Assembly (NCBI GenBank): GCA_013398955.1
Contig: VWPU01010319.1
Location: 1 to 64,000, forward strand
Direction of reading: 5' to 3'
Length of the DNA stretch: 64,000 nt
DNA from: Callaeas wilsoni
Taxonomy: Eukaryota; Chordata; Aves; Passeriformes; Callaeidae
Under the pieces are notes generated by a model that did not search any database, had not been told where the DNA came from, and worked only from the letters and a program-made list of their open reading frames with translations. Made by a program: the position numbers and the translations under genes. Positions 34,201 to 48,697 of the stretch are shown piece after piece (positions within the stretch are counted from its first letter, which is position 1; every line of letters starts with the position of its first letter).

Positions 34201-37200
34201 TGTGGTTTTGTGGGTACCCCAGGTGAGATCTTCCCCTCTGATGTGGTGACTGTGCTGCTGCTCAGCTGCAGAAATGATGCTCCTGGTGTCCCCAGAGCTG
34301 TGCCAGCTGCCCTGTCACCCATCTGTCATTGTGCTGAATCACCCAGGGAAGGTTTGGTGGTTATACACTGTGGAGCACAAAGTCACCTCTGCTCTTTGAT
34401 GTTTCCAGAGGGGAGACAAAGAAAGCACTCTCCTTTTGAATTTTCTCCTAAGTCATAGTGTAGCAGCAACCTCAACAGCACTGGTATGGAAAGGGAGAAT
34501 GGGACTGGACTTTGAAGTTACAATTCATGTTTTAGTTGTCCCCAGCCCTAATGTGAATATTACCTCAAAATCCAAAACTTTAAAATTTGTCAGAAATCAC
34601 TTGAAGTTTGCATATTGACTGCTAAACTCATGAGTTACTGGCAGAAGTGACCTGGATAAATGACATCTTTGATCCTTTAACAATATTATCAGAGCCTTGA
34701 GCACAGCAAAGAATTAGTGGTGACATTTTTAGTGAGCTGCTGGTATCTGAGTCTCCCCAAGAGTCCTTCAGGCTTTTTAAAATTGGAAAGACATCTTCCA
34801 GGTTAGATTTAAACACGAGAATCACTTTACCACTAACCTTATACCACTGTTACTTAATGATGTGTGCTCTGTGTATCAACACAGACATTTCACTTGTATT
34901 TTATTGCTGGTATTTTTATAAGGTATTTGTCTAGCTATCTGTGGGAATCCTTCAGCACAGAGCTATTTCTGCATGTCTGTTTTTAGACAGTCTCATGAAA
35001 TCAGTGTTTTGGTGCTTTCTTGGTATGTGTAGACTCATAAAATCCAGCATATTCATCTTTTCTGCTCACTTTTTCCAAGCCTGTCTTTTTCAATGGCCTT
35101 CAGTGAGTACAAATGTCTGACACTGGAGGTTTATCTGAGGCTTTTCTAATACTCTGCTGTAGCTGACTGCAGTCATTCCACAATATTTATTACCTGAATG
35201 TAAAGCTTAGCAGCTGTGAGAGGAGAGGAAAGCCACACAATAACAACAATATGTGTGAGACTTAGCACATTCCCACCAAGTGCAAACTTCCACTTTGGAA
35301 GAAGGATGATGACTCCTAATAAAAGCAAATTGGGGATAGGTTTCCTAGTATGAGCCTCCTGTGATAATCTGGGAAGCTTCACTTGGCAATGCTCAGTAAC
35401 AGGGGTGTGTGCAGGCATGTCAAGTTCAAACTCCTTTTGGGCTCTGGGGCTTGTGTTTCTGTTTTCTGTGCCCTCCCTAGAAGAGAAAAGAAACGTCTGC
35501 ACCTAGCACAGGGTAACAAAAACATCACTACACTTTGGGGATTTCTCTGGGTGGGGCAACCAAAGTGTTGGGAGCTGCCTGAAGTTTGGCTAAGGGTGCC
35601 AGGTTTGCCTTCTGCTCTTTACTGACCCTCGCATGAAAGGGTTGAGGCTGATTTTTAAATTAGAAAGGGCTTTTCTCTGAAGTATTTTTAGGGAAGGCAA
35701 GACAAGGTGTATGATCTTTCCAAGAGAAGAGATACGTGAGGGGGGAAGAGACAGGAATTCTCTCATAATCGAGCATTCATTTTTCATGGGGATCTCCTAT
35801 GTACATGGAAGAACACGCTTCAGAGCAGGGGACTAGACATGCAGGGAGGGATTTTAATCCCCCAAAGGTAGGAAAATGTGCTTGAGGTGTGTATTATTTG
35901 TCTAGGTTTTCAAATTTCATGTCCTAGCCAAGCTGTGTTTGTTTTGGAGCCGGCCCACTGGCTGTGCGCGTGTCACACACCTCTGCTGTGGCTCAGAGCA
36001 TGGGCAGGGCACGAGCCTTCCAAAAGCACAGGGCTGAATAATTTGGGTGGTTTAGTGAGCTGAATCATCTTGCCCAGGGGTCAGACAGGCAAGGTGAAAG
36101 GAAAGTGGTAGGAACAGTTGACTGGGACCAATGTAACCTATGTGGATGGCACTGAGCTGTTAAGCTGGCTCAGGTCCACCGTGACACCCCTGGAGACAAG
36201 TGCTAGGGTGAGAACAGAGGGAAGGGCTCAGGCACCAAAATCAGTTTCTGATTCAGACCAAGAGACCGTGTGGGTCTCAGCTACTGAGAAGAAAATAACT
36301 ACTGTGGCTGAAACCAGGAAAATATCCTTCTGCCCCTGTGGCCTGGCCTGGCTCAGCATTTGGATTTTTGGGCCTTCTATGGAGTGAGTGACTTCTGCTG
36401 CATTTGGAGACTCCAGCAACTTGGTGTTACTGGGGTGGGTGGGAAATTGCCCTGGGAAGCAGACACCTATCAGCCAGGCATCACTTATCTGGTTGGCATC
36501 TTGGTCTTCTGATGGGTCTGAGCTTCCATAAATGAGCCAATCATCAGCTCAGTGAAGGCAAGTAGGAGACTTCGGTAGGATTGAGTTAATCTTCTAACTG
36601 GTAACTTTCAGGAAATAGAAATAGTTAAGCCAGCTTTGCCATCAGATTGTTTGTGGAGTAGGTGTGTGTTCTTCTCCTCAAAGGCTGCTGACACAACAGA
36701 GAAGTTACTGTAACTAACAGTTTTTAGAAAATGTATGTAATAATGCCAGTGTCTTGAAATTTTCTTTCCGAGTGTGTACATGTATCTTGTTTCAAAGGAG
36801 CTTTATACGAATTGGCTCATCGGATTCTTATTCATCAGCTATTGTCTTCAAAGAAAGGGCTTCTTTTTTTAAGAAAATGTGGCCATTAACAAATGCCTTT
36901 ACTCTTCTTTGATCTTTGCCAGCAGAATTTTTCTCTTTAATTTCTTCTGTAGTCTTTTTCCCATGTACAGTTTGTGGCATGCATACTTATTTGTTCTTCG
37001 ATTGGTTTCCAATTAATTATCAGAGGCAGTTATAAAAATTTCCAATGTTGTAAAATCGCAATCTTTTTTTTTTAAGAGCTGTAAAATCAGCCACACACTG
37101 TTTCCCTTCATGTGGTTTGACTCTAACCTCCACTGCCCCGAAGGTAAGAGATGAGGAGATGAACTGCTCCCGAGTTCTGACGGGCATTTGCAGTCAAGTC

Positions 37201-40200
37201 GGATGTTAGCACAAAGTAGGAAGCACTTTGTCAATAATAAATCAGGTGTCCTGAGGAAGAAAAGGTTGACAGGGGCTTCAGTGGTGTTTTGTCTCCTTAC
37301 TAGTACCTGCACAGTAGGATTAATGTCTGCTGTGATGTTTTCTGGGGTGAGTCAAGTGTAAAAGCTTGAAGCTGGATGGAAGCGTCAGGGTGTGCTCGGC
37401 AGGCGGATGGGGGTTGGTGATGGAACACCCACACGTCCCCCCGGCACAACCACAGCCAGGGGTGGGGAATGTGAACTCCTGTAACCTCCCTGCACACGAG
37501 GAAACACAATTGACTTCACACACTTGAAAATATGTCCAATATTTCCAAGTCTTCAGTAAAATATCTTGTTTGCTGACGACAGTTTTCTTAGTGCTTTTCC
37601 TGTGTAAGGATTATTTGGCTTTGTTTATTTTCACGCTGTATTATCAGAATTAAACTTCTCCATCTGTGTGAGGAGCAAGTAGTCTCAGGTCAGTCCTCTG
37701 CACTGGACATGTGTCCTGGCAATTGGATCCAGCCCTTCCCTTCACAAACCTTCACACTTGTCACCCTTCCTGCTCTGCCATTTACATTCATTCAGTGGAT
37801 GGGATATTTCAGAAGCCTGTTCCATTTCTCTTGCTCTGACCAGAGCAGGAGTTGCCAGCACTTCATTTTTACTCTCCTGCTACCAGCAGTGGAGCTGACA
37901 GGTGACCATGGTGGTGATGTGGCCATGAAAACAGTCTAAAGCAAACACCACCCAGAGACCCCTGAGCATCCTGTGGAAAGCTGGGGTGCTGCTGCTAATG
38001 ATTTCCTCCTGATGTGATAAACAGGATTTTATTGTCTAGAATTACATATTTAGTGCTGAAGGTATGTTTTAAACAAGCTAGATTATCTGTGTCTCAGTGC
38101 TGTAGCGCTATTTAGATCCTGGTTTGCCTTGCTAGGGAGGCATCAGGTTTTTGAAGAGCAGGAAAAGAGTTGCAGACTGGTTATGTCACCTGAAGCTGCT
38201 GTAGCAGAGTCTTATGTGGCATCTTCATTAGAACCCTGGTGGTATTAATTGCCCAGAAACCCCATTTGTGGGCAATGACAGCTCAATAAGGAAGCATGCT
38301 GAACTGAGATGGAAACTATAACACTTGCAGAGAAAATGGCTTCTGTAAGCTTGCTGCCCACAGGAGCAGAACTGCTGTCTCAAAACCCCAGAGACTGCAG
38401 AGGTTATGGGGCAGGAGTGTGCTGATCACCTGCCATAAAGCCCTGGACTCAGCTATGCACACCATCACCTGCTGCAGTTTTGCCTGACTAATGATTATAG
38501 GTTTAGGCTTGAACTCTGCCATCTGTGTGCAGATGGACACCTGCACTGCTAGAAGGATGATCCCCACACTCAGAGATGATTTTTGTTTCCTGAAATGCCT
38601 CACAAATTCTGCCTTTCTGTTTTGGTAGAAATGTCTCTCAACACATCTAAGATTTATCCAATGACTGATAGCTGAAGACTGTGGTTAACCAAGACCACTC
38701 AAAACAGCGTAGCTGTTTCCAAAATCTAAGTAACGTTAATGTTTCCATAAACACCACGCGGCATTTCCACGCAGTTTAGAAACTGCAGTTGAATTATGGA
38801 GAGTGAAATTGTAACACAGGCTTACGTAGGTCATTAGCTATCAGGGCTTCCAGACTTCCCTTGTCTGGACGAGATAGTATCTTGGCTTGGACTGTAGTTA
38901 TTGTCCCTCTGGGCAAAAAGACCTTGGGAGGTGAGGTTGGCTGAAGCTGCAAGGAACTTTCCTTTGCACTTCTTGTTAGGAGCTGGTGGATGGAAAATGT
39001 AAGCAGTAGGATAAAGGATTGCAGGATGATGCTGACCCTGAGCCACAGGTTAAAGGGTCAGGGAGCGCAGATTTGGGGAAAGGACAGTGATGTTTGTGTG
39101 GGAGACAGAATGGATGAAGGTGATGGGCTGTTTCACAGAAAATGAGTCAGAGCTGGGAGGGACAGACAAGCAGGAATGATGTTTGGAGCTGCAGGAGTCA
39201 GGGACACAAGTCTGTAATCTCATGCCTGGAAGGTGGTGCTCAAATTTGTAGAAGCATCAAATGTGATGCAGCAAGCTGGGACTTGAATACAAGTGCCAGC
39301 CTTACACACAGAGATAAAGATTTTCTTCCTGAAAGTAATGCAACAACACAGATCTTTCTACTTTGCTGCTGTAAATTAAGGTGTTTTCTGGTGTATAAAT
39401 ACAAGCCTGTGTCTGAGCAGGCAATGGAAAGACTATAACTTCACTGTTTCAGGTGATGTACTGGCATTCCCAGATGAAACCCACAGTTTTACAGCACAGT
39501 TGCATTTTAGATCCCATCCAACTTGCAATGAATCCTGATTATCACCATATTAATTGCAGCACTTGTGTCTGGCTGAGCTCAGCAGCAGCACCCCTGTCTG
39601 CTATAGGTCTGTGCTGAAGTGTTTTGAGGAGTCAGGGCCTTTATACCTTTATTTTTAGGCCAAGTGTCTCATTTTAGGTGTTTTGCCACTTGTGTGTATT
39701 TAAGTGTCTTACCCTTACCTTCCACTTTTACCTTTGCATATCTGCATGATGTAAGTTTGATACTCAGTAAAATGGATACCACCTATAGTCAAATTTAACT
39801 GCATTGAAATCAAATAGCAAAATAAACTTTTTTGCTGAGAACCCTTTATATCAGGGTGAGATAAGACTCTGTGCAGCATCTTACCTCCAGGTGGTGGGAG
39901 TGGATGAATCCATCCATTTTAGCATTGACTTCAATTGGAAGAACCTGTAGGATCTAGAGAGGCTTTGCTGTGGAGGACATGCTCTGTCTCTGGAGTCTGT
40001 ATCAGCTGCAATCACTTACATTTGAAAATTTTCTCCTTGTCAAGGGCAGGATATTTCAATTTCTGCTCTGTACAGAGCTCCCTGCAGTCAGTGCTGCCCT
40101 GTGCAGGTGTCAATCCTGACATTATGCTGTGAGATTTCCTTCATTGCCGTATCTTCCTGACGCAATCATTAAATTAACAGCTTCCTCTAAGGGAGCTGGA

Positions 40201-43200
40201 GGTCAACAGGATGTCAATTCATAGAACAAATTTTCTTAATGTCAGTGCAGAGCCTTTGTTGTTACTGTTAGTCACAGAAAGTTGTTTCTGCTCACAGGGG
40301 ATCCCATCCCCAAACTGGTGTAACTGGTCAAGACCCTTCCACTGATTCCTGTGGCTTTTGGGGTCAGCCTTTGAGCATGGAACAGTTTGACCCTCCTGAC
40401 TAATGCAGAAATAATGTTTGGAAAAGCTCTGCGTAGAGCTGATTCCATGTTGGCTGTTCTTTCCTTGTGTTTATGGTTATTGAGCAGTTTAATACTGGTA
40501 ATTATTAAATAGGGTCACCTGGAAAGGCATAAGCACTCCAGCTCTTGCCAGCAAACCACTTAAGCACCTGCTTAGAGATAAGGACACACATTAAGGTAAA
40601 TGAAGTTGCTTCTGGGCTTGGTGTTCAGCGGATGTTTACAGTTTCTGGATTAGGTGAAATTCCTTGCTTGAAATCATCATCTTTTACCCTTAATGAGTGG
40701 AAATTAGTTTCTGGTATGAGAATTCATTTTCATTAACAAAACATAAAACTCTTCCTGTGCTGAACTGGATGGAATAAGGTAAAAAATGAGGTTACAGCTT
40801 CTCCATGCAAGTCCTTAGAGCAATGCCATTCATTAGTACGGAATGATGTGTGTGTTGTGAGAAGTTATTGCATGTGCACTTCAAAATATCTTGTTGGAGC
40901 GTAAAATATCCAGGTTTAAAATTACAAGCCTGCTTTGGATGTTGCAAAACAGTATATGGAGAGACAATACTCTGAAGTATACCTGACCTTATCCTGCTAA
41001 GAATACTGCAGGAGTGTGCAAAAGCTGAGGTGGAGAGAGCTCCTGGGTTTGTGGAGGTCCTGAAGAGGAAGATAAATGCTAACAAACATTCCGAATCCTA
41101 CTTCTTCCTTGGAGCACCACTGCTGTGCTGAAATGTGTCAGCATCAAAACAGAGGAAAAATCCTTCCAGAGAAGTCCAGCACAACTGAGCATTCCCACTA
41201 CCCTTGACGGGAAACTTTACAACCCTGCCCCTTCTCTTGGTGACTGTTTGATGGTTTCATAGCATGGAGTGTCCCCAGCTGAGGCATGGGCAGTGTGTGC
41301 TGGCATGTCCCCCACAAGCAAAACTGAAGAGAAAAAAAAGTGGGAAAAGACATTTTCATCAGATCTTGTGTGGGAATTATTTCGAACATTAAAGATGGAT
41401 AATCTGTCTTTTTGAGAGGAAGGCAGAGGAGGGAAGGGAAGGCTGCGAGTTGAGCAGCACTTGTGTTACAGGGATCTGCAGCATCAGGCTTTAAACCAAC
41501 TCCTTAAAATCTTGATTTGTGCTGTGCCCACAGTGATGGAGGAAAGGGCCTGCCCTCCTCCCATGTGCAGGTGAGGATTTTCAGGGCTAGAGCTGAAACA
41601 TTTGGCAAGTGAGTGCGTGAAGCTGAGGGTTACCTGTAGGCAGCTGTTGCTCAGCCTGGGGGTGTTTATATGGCTATTTAATTGCATGTTGCTCAGTACT
41701 AAATGAGTGAGACTTAAATGAATAACCACAGCAACACAAGTGCTGCTGCCTCTGAGATAAAGGACCTTATTTGAGAAACAAATGCTTAACTAATAATACC
41801 CCAGGCCCTGTGCACTTTTGAAAGTCTGTACTTATCTCTGATAGGAAAGAAATGGTCTAGTTCTTAAAAATAACCCCAAAAGCATTTGAAGGATGTTTTT
41901 TCCCCCCCTCCATTTTTCTATTCTTTTCCCAGGTTGCAAAAATAACATCCAATAATGGAATGAAAACAAACTGAATAGTTACATTCAGTGGAGGAGGGAA
42001 GAGGTAGTCACAGACAGCTGGAGCATGTCTGGGCCAGTGTCTGTTCCTTTCTTTCTGCTTGTTCAGTGCCCCTCCAAGAATGCAGACAATGCTGGCCACG
42101 ACTGTTTCATATTTGATTTCCACACTTAAATCTGTGCTTGTTAAATGAAACCCCATTGTCAGGCTGGCACACATCCACGCTGCCTCCTTGGGTCCCACTC
42201 CAGAGCCTGCTGCCCAGGGGAGGGTCCTGCTCGAATCCCTTCAGCAAGGATCAGGTGTGCAAAGAGCACTTTGCTGGTTTTGTGCTGCTTGTGGCACTGC
42301 AACAAAAGCTTTTGGACTCCTCTTGCAGCTACATCCATGGACTGACCTCATAAATCTGAGGGCAGACAGAGTGCTGCAGGGAAGGGATGGGGGTTTGGAA
42401 CTGCCTCAGGAGTGGTGGATCAATGGGGCACTTGGCTGGAGTCAATCTCTGGGAAAAGTACTGGGAGAAAACACTTGGGCAAGCAGGGCTAGATTCTGCA
42501 GGGGGCAGGTGGGGATGCTTTGGGTCTTGGTGAGGTTCCAGAGGTGCTCTGCTGGGACAGGACCATTGGGTCCAGTGGTTCCAGAGCTTTGCTGAATGTA
42601 GGCAGGAGAAATGTTGTGTGTTGGGAGCAAAGCAGGGACCGAGTAACAAAGGATCACTTCATATCTCCCATAAAATATCAAGAAGGGCATGAAAATTATC
42701 AATCTGATTAAAAAGCTTAGGGGATTATAAAAAGCAACAGCTGTCCAGTCCTTCAGGCTGCAGACCCTTCTGGCCTTCCTCCCCCACAAGCTGGTTCTGT
42801 GGTCCAATACTTGCCCCTACATCCCTTATGCAGTGTGACTTACCAGCATCATCACTGTGACAGTGATGCCACAGCAGGCAGAGCTCTGCCCAAAGCACTT
42901 TGCAGCCCACTGCAGCAAGAGAGGAGGGAGAGGGGAGAGGATGTGGCTGTGGTACCATGGGGTGTGATGCTGGAGCAGGAGAAAGCACTGGCAGTGTTTG
43001 GATTCTTCAGGTGTCCCAGAGGAGTCCACGGCTGGGCTGTTGTCATGGAAACACAGTTAATTTTGGGATTTCCAGACTGGCTCCAAACAAAGGTTAAAGG
43101 GAATAAAAACCCCAAGGGGTGGCATGCACAGAAGGTGAGATTTCCCTCAGCACAGCAAAATCTGTGATTGTCTGAACCAACAGCAAGTCCTCCAAGGTGT

Positions 43201-46200
43201 ATGGGCTGGAGGAATGTCAGGGCTGGAAATCAATGCCATGCCTCATGCAAGAGCTGCTCGGGGCTGTGGTGCTGGGCTCTGGCTCTGCTCTGGGTCACTC
43301 AGAGATCCATTCCTCCTCCTGCCCTCGCCTCTCATCCTCCTCCCCTGTCAGGGTGCTCCTGCCTAAGGCTCTGCCTGGAGCACAGACATGCTGAATGGTG
43401 GTTATTTTTCACACCTCTCCTGCTGTTGATGTGTACATTGAGATCAGATCTGTGTTTATCTCAGAGCCAGGTCTGTGCAGGTTTTGATGGCTCTGTGTTA
43501 CTGCCAGAGCAATGTTGACAGTCGCAAGGAAGAGCAGAAAGGCAAATCTTCAGGTTCTGCTTTCTGTAATGTCAAGAGCAAACTGTATAATTTCCATAAA
43601 ATTTTGCCAAGCCTTTAAATTCAGAGGCCCAGGCTATGCATGCAAAAGGTGTAATGGGTCTGAAGGGCCAAATTAAAGGTTCATAAGATGATCTAATGGA
43701 ATGAACCACATGGCTTCAGGGGTACTTCTGATCCCAATGTGAGTACATTCAGAACCTGCCTGTCCTTGCCCAGCCATGCCACCCTCCTGGCAATCCACCT
43801 TCCCAACCATGACTGATTCTTACCTTTAAATGCCCGATTTGCAGCAGCTTCACAAAACCCAAAGCTGCACAGAACACAACCAAACTCACGGGGCTGGTGT
43901 TTGCAGGGTGAGGGGGTACCACTCATAACACAATGGGTGTTTGCAGAGGTTTGGCAAGTCAGTGCAGGGAAAAGGGAACAGGACTGTAACCCAGGTGGCT
44001 GATCCCAGCCAGGGAGCAGTAGCAGGATGGGCCAAGGAGCAGGGAAGTAACAGCAGGAGCAAATTGCACCGAGGCTCCCATGATGCTCAGGATTGTAAAG
44101 ACAAAACTGGCTTCCCACTGAAATGGAGACAAAAGTGTTTTATCACTTTTATGACCTGCTGAGTGATTATTTATTTAAAGAAAAAAAAAAACCTCTTTAA
44201 AGAGTATTTTTGTATTTCTTCATTTTCAACTTGGATAAACCCTCTTTTAAAAAATATATTTAATCTCCTTTATTCTGTGTCCAAAAAAAGGATGAGATGG
44301 TAAGGAAAATTAGTAGCTTGAATGTCATGAATTTATTAAAGAAAAATGGAGATTTTTTTTCTTTTTACAGGGAAGACCAAGTCATTGAAACCATATTTTA
44401 CTAGGAATACCAGAAGAATGAGTTGGAACAGGTATACAGTTTGTCATATAGCATGTAAGGACAATGGGTGGCCTTTAAAATTGTGTAGTTGAATACAAAA
44501 AAAATCCTTGTTATGAAACAGAAGATGTGGTAGGAAGTGGGAGAATGACTGTGGTGGTGGGACATTTAATGTGCACCCTCGATGAGCCCTGCACAGCACA
44601 TCTGACCCGCAATACTAACAAGAAAAGTGGTTTTCTTTTCAAATGCATCATTTAGATTGACTCTGCTGCTCTCTTTCTGCCTCCTGCATGTGACACCCTA
44701 TCGACTCCTGCCTGATGGCACCACCTACCCCTGCCCTCAGCAGGATTTTGCCGTGGCTGAGCTCATTTCTGGGGTAGGTGAGTGAAAAGTTTTGCTGGGT
44801 GCTCAGCTTCCCTGGCTCTTGTGCCTCCTCCCTGTCCCAGCACATCCCTGCCCCGGAGGGGTTTGCTATGGAGCCAGTTCCACCCTTTGTGCCAGCTGAG
44901 AGGCTTTTCTATGCTGGGGGAAGCCTTAGAAGAGCTTTTAGGAATAATTTAAATTTTCTTTGATCCAGCAGCTCTGCAGGTAGAAAATTAATGCTGTTAA
45001 AGCAGGCAGTAACTGGCTGCTGTGCTGGAGCCTCTCAGGGAGCAGAAAGGGCTCTTCTCCACCAGGCTGGAAGGACTGTTCAGTGTTCCTCCCCTGCCCA
45101 GTGCTCAGGGAGGGCTTTAAAAGGGATTGGATCGTGCCCAGTAAAGGCAGGACCATGGTTCTGCTGGTGAACATTCAAGGCCAGCTGGGAGGGCCTTGGA
45201 GGAAATGCTGGAATTCACCTTTTGGGGACTCAGATGTGACATTGCGTCCTTGCTGTGCGTCGCATGGTCCCAGAGGGTGTTAGTGTTGGCTGCCAAAAGG
45301 CCACTGGAAACTGTTCTGTGCATCTCCTACCTTTGCTATTCCATGCTCCTGAGTGTCCTGACACTGAGGAGCCTCAGGGCACTGGGAAAGACATGGCCAT
45401 CCCTAACAGGACACCTTCCACACCACCACGCTGGCACTGGCACTGACCACCACCAACCCCCAACTTTAATTCTCACGCTGACAAATGGGGAGCAGGGAAG
45501 AAATTCAGGATGCCACAAACGAGAGTGCCTGAAGGAAACCCCAGGCAGTGCAAAAGGAGGGCTATTAAGGTTGTTTTAATTTCTGCTTTATGCTGCTTTT
45601 GTCACTCTAGACAAGGAGTGAGTTTGGGGTTGGTTATTTCTCCTGAGTGCTGCCAAAGGCCCAGCAGACACTGTTATTCACCAGGTCCCCATCAGGGCAG
45701 GGTACGTTTCATCCCTGTCCTTATTTCGGAACCAGTTTTGTCTGGGGAGAGCATCTGTGGCACACACAGGCACATGTTCATTTAAATACAGCAGCACTGG
45801 CTCTGCCTGGTGGGGTGGAATCTTTTTCCCAGTGTAAGCATCTTGGACCCACGTGTGTCTGTGCTCCTGACTTCAGGCTGGTGAAGGGGAAGAAGAGCTG
45901 AATTTGTGCTGAAGGCAAAGTCTGTGTCCGAGATCACAGAGAACAGCACAATCTGGGCTGTGATTTCTGGTTTAACATAGGAGACTGTACCAACACAGCT
46001 CTGAGCAGCATTGTCCTGTGGTTGTTTTCCATTCTGGCATGCTAACATACAGTAAGACCCGGGGGGGTTTTGTGGCACTTTCCATTTTTGATTTAGGGAA
46101 TTTGAAAAATACTTTTCTTGAGGCTGAGCCTGAAGTTATGATCTTGGCATGTCCATACCATTAAATTCCCGTGGATAAAAGCAGAAACATCTGGATTCAT

Positions 46201-47060
46201 GAGTGGATGTTGGCTAAATCCACCAGAAAAAAAAAAAACCCTTCAGGGGATCCTAGAGGGTTCTAGCCAGGATAAATAATACAACAAAACAAGAGTGCTA
46301 TTAAGAGTAATTGTAATACTGAAGCAGAATTATAAGATGAGGGCCAAGCCCTTTACACAATCTGCTTTTCCAGCAAAGAGCCCTTCAATTTACACTTAAC
46401 ACACATGTGGCTGATGGAACAAAGGAAAAGTTGAAGGAAGATGAAAGGGGTGCAGAGATTATTCAGTCTTGCTGGTTTAGCTCCAGGCACATCGTTTAAA
46501 TGAGTAGATGATCAGTTTCCAGTTTGTTTTAAATTTTTCTGGCAAGAAAATTTTATGCTCTATCCCAAAGTTGGATGTGCTTAAAACTCTTGTGTTTTTA
46601 TTTTAAGGGTCTGCCATTTTTTTTTTTTTTTTTAATTTCTGAAGGCAAGACTCTGGAAGTGCTCTGCAGGATACACCTGAGTGCTGGGGCTGGAGTCACC
46701 GAGGGGGCCTTGTCCCTGTTCCCAACTCCATGGGGACCCTGTGGGGGAACAGTGTCTCCTCTTCTCCCACACCTCTGGGAGGCTGAGCCCTGCCTTGCTG
46801 AGCCACATGCTGTACCTGAGTTTCACAGCACCCACAGTCAAGGGAAGTGGCCAAAACTGTTGAGTCCCACACACTTGCAGCTTCTTTGGCTGCACCCTGT
46901 TGTACCAGCAATGCTTGCCTGGTTTAAAGCTAGTGGATGGAGAAAAGTTTGTGCTGCTTTCCCCTTATATCTCCTTTTTGGGTTTAAAGGATTAAAACGT
47001 GCTGAACAGCACATCCTCTGCCACCCAGCCCTTCCTTTGTGGGTCTTCTCTTTGCAACAG
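31232..47060. other. Long non-coding interval; no gene recognised
   Basis: Nearly 16 kb carry no frame with a recognisable domain and no clear transposon. The longest chance frame is 141 codons on the minus strand at 43,693-44,118. Homopolymers include a 17-T run at 46,617-46,633. The low density of recognisable repeats is typical of avian intergenic or intronic DNA. Confidence 0.5.
36907..37020. promoter_or_regulatory. Motif patch: TCF/LEF, paired CCAAT and homeodomain sites
   Basis: CTTTGATC (36,907-36,914) overlaps ATCTTTG (36,912-36,918), a back-to-back TCF/LEF pair. ATTGG-TTT-CCAAT (37,001-37,013) is an inverted pair of CCAAT boxes, with AATTAATTAT (37,011-37,020) overlapping it. Motif matches are seen directly; enhancer function is inference. 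Confidence 0.22.
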
Positions 47061-47144
47061 GTCTCCAAAGCTGCCACGAAAGAAAGAGAAAGCAGGATGT
47101 CTTCCTGTGACGGGTGAATGACACCCGTGGCAGATGAATAAAAG
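47061..47144 (+). other. Candidate non-coding exon with good splice sites on both sides
   Basis: A T-rich acceptor ('cttctctttgcaacag') ends at 47,060, and AAAG followed by GTAAGT gives a strong donor (GT at 47,145-47,146). All three frames of the 84-base interval contain a stop, so it could only be a non-coding or untranslated exon. It contains a perfect 7-bp hairpin (ACGGGTG at 47,110-47,116 with CACCCGT at 47,122-47,128). Splice-site pairs occur by chance at this density, so support is modest. Confidence 0.2.
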
Positions 47145-48697
47145 GTAAGTTGCATGTTCCTGAAAATGCCCCTAGAACACAAACCCTTCCCAACCACTAC
47201 AGTTCAGCGCTTCTCATGACCTGGACTTTGCCCATGCAGATCTGCCTTGCCCTCACTGACCTTGCACATCACCCTTCCAGATTCCTGGAAAGCCTTGGAT
47301 CTTTGCCTCCTCTGTCTTTAACCAATGCATCTCAAGGTGAGTTACCTCATTGTGGAATAAAAACCCCACTGGTCAGTCCTTGTCTCATCCTCCTCCTTTG
47401 CTGCCCTTTTCTTCCAGTTGTCCATGCCACAGCTGACCTGAGGGAGCTGATCTCGGTTCCACTCCAGTAGGTACTTCTCCAGGGCCAGGCTTTAGGTTGT
47501 CCTCCATGGAGACATTTTTTGGAATGTACTGGCAATGCTTAATGCTCCCTGAAGGCTGCTGGTAGCCTCTGAATGGTGGGATACACATTTAGGGTGAGGC
47601 AATACTTGAAATATGACTGGGAATACCAGTGATGCACAAATGATGACGTTTAGGCTGCCATATGTTCCACAGAGGGAATAATCCTGTTTACACTGTAAAG
47701 AGTGGGAGTTCAATCTGCCTTAAAATAGCCTCAATATATCTAGGAAATCCATAAAAAGGATAGAGCAGCATTTCTTAGGACTTTATTTTCAGCAGCTCTT
47801 GTTATTTATTTTGCTGCCAACATCTGTCATTTCCTGCACTGTGTATTTCCCAGCACCCACAGGCTGTGTCTGAACTGAAAGCTGACAGGACCTAACACTA
47901 AATATGGAGCGCTGCTTCCCGTTAGCATCTTGGCCATCAAAGTGAAACAGGGAAACGCTTCTGCTTGTAGATGTTGCAAAATATTTGTTTTAGATTAGCT
48001 GCTATCCCTGCCACAGTCCACGTTGGCAGCTGTGTCCCTCCACCCAAGTGGGAGGCAGCAGGAAGGTCTGCTGGAACTGCAGGGCTCTGGGTTGGGGACA
48101 AACAGTTTGAGGAGCTGAGGAATGAGGGATGAAGCAGAGCTAAATTTAGAACCTGAGATAAGGAAATACCTGTATCTTCACAGTGCACCGTGGTTTTATT
48201 TTGGCGGCACAAAACACACCTCGGTGTTGCACGGCTGTTTGCAGATTGTACCGGCTCAAAGGAGGCTCGTAGAAAAAAAGGCTTTGAAGTCTTCAGTAAA
48301 CAAATAGCAGTGTTAAAAGATCTTCAGTTCTTGTTAGCATGCTGCAAACAGCTATGTTTGAAGAAAAATAAACATCCCAAGGTTGATGGAAGGGTAGGGA
48401 AACCATAAAGTACTGCAGTCAACTCCTTGGTGTGAGGAGAGCAGAAAGGACAGTGCCACAAAAAACCCCTTTTCTTTGTCCTTTTGGATTAAAAAGAAAA
48501 GAGTGAACTGTGTCAAGGCTTGCCAGTTAGGTGGTGGGAAGGCATGGTTAAATGACTGCATTGAAATCGCAAGAATAACATCAAGTCCCCTGGAAAACCA
48601 AGAGCAGGATTCCCCTGGAGCTCTTTCTCCAGCTGTTGGGGTGAGGAGGAGAAGATGCACCCTTCCTTCAACCCCCACTTTGACTCTGCTTCCTCAG

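Noticed and set aside
45100..45260. Possible degraded CR1 ('ttcaaggccagctgggaggg')
   Set aside because: Only one short phrase resembles CR1; the flanking order does not match.
46575..47117. 180-codon plus-strand frame ending in the candidate exon at 47,061
   Set aside because: It crosses a 17-T run (poly-Phe) and an apparent splice acceptor. No recognisable domain.
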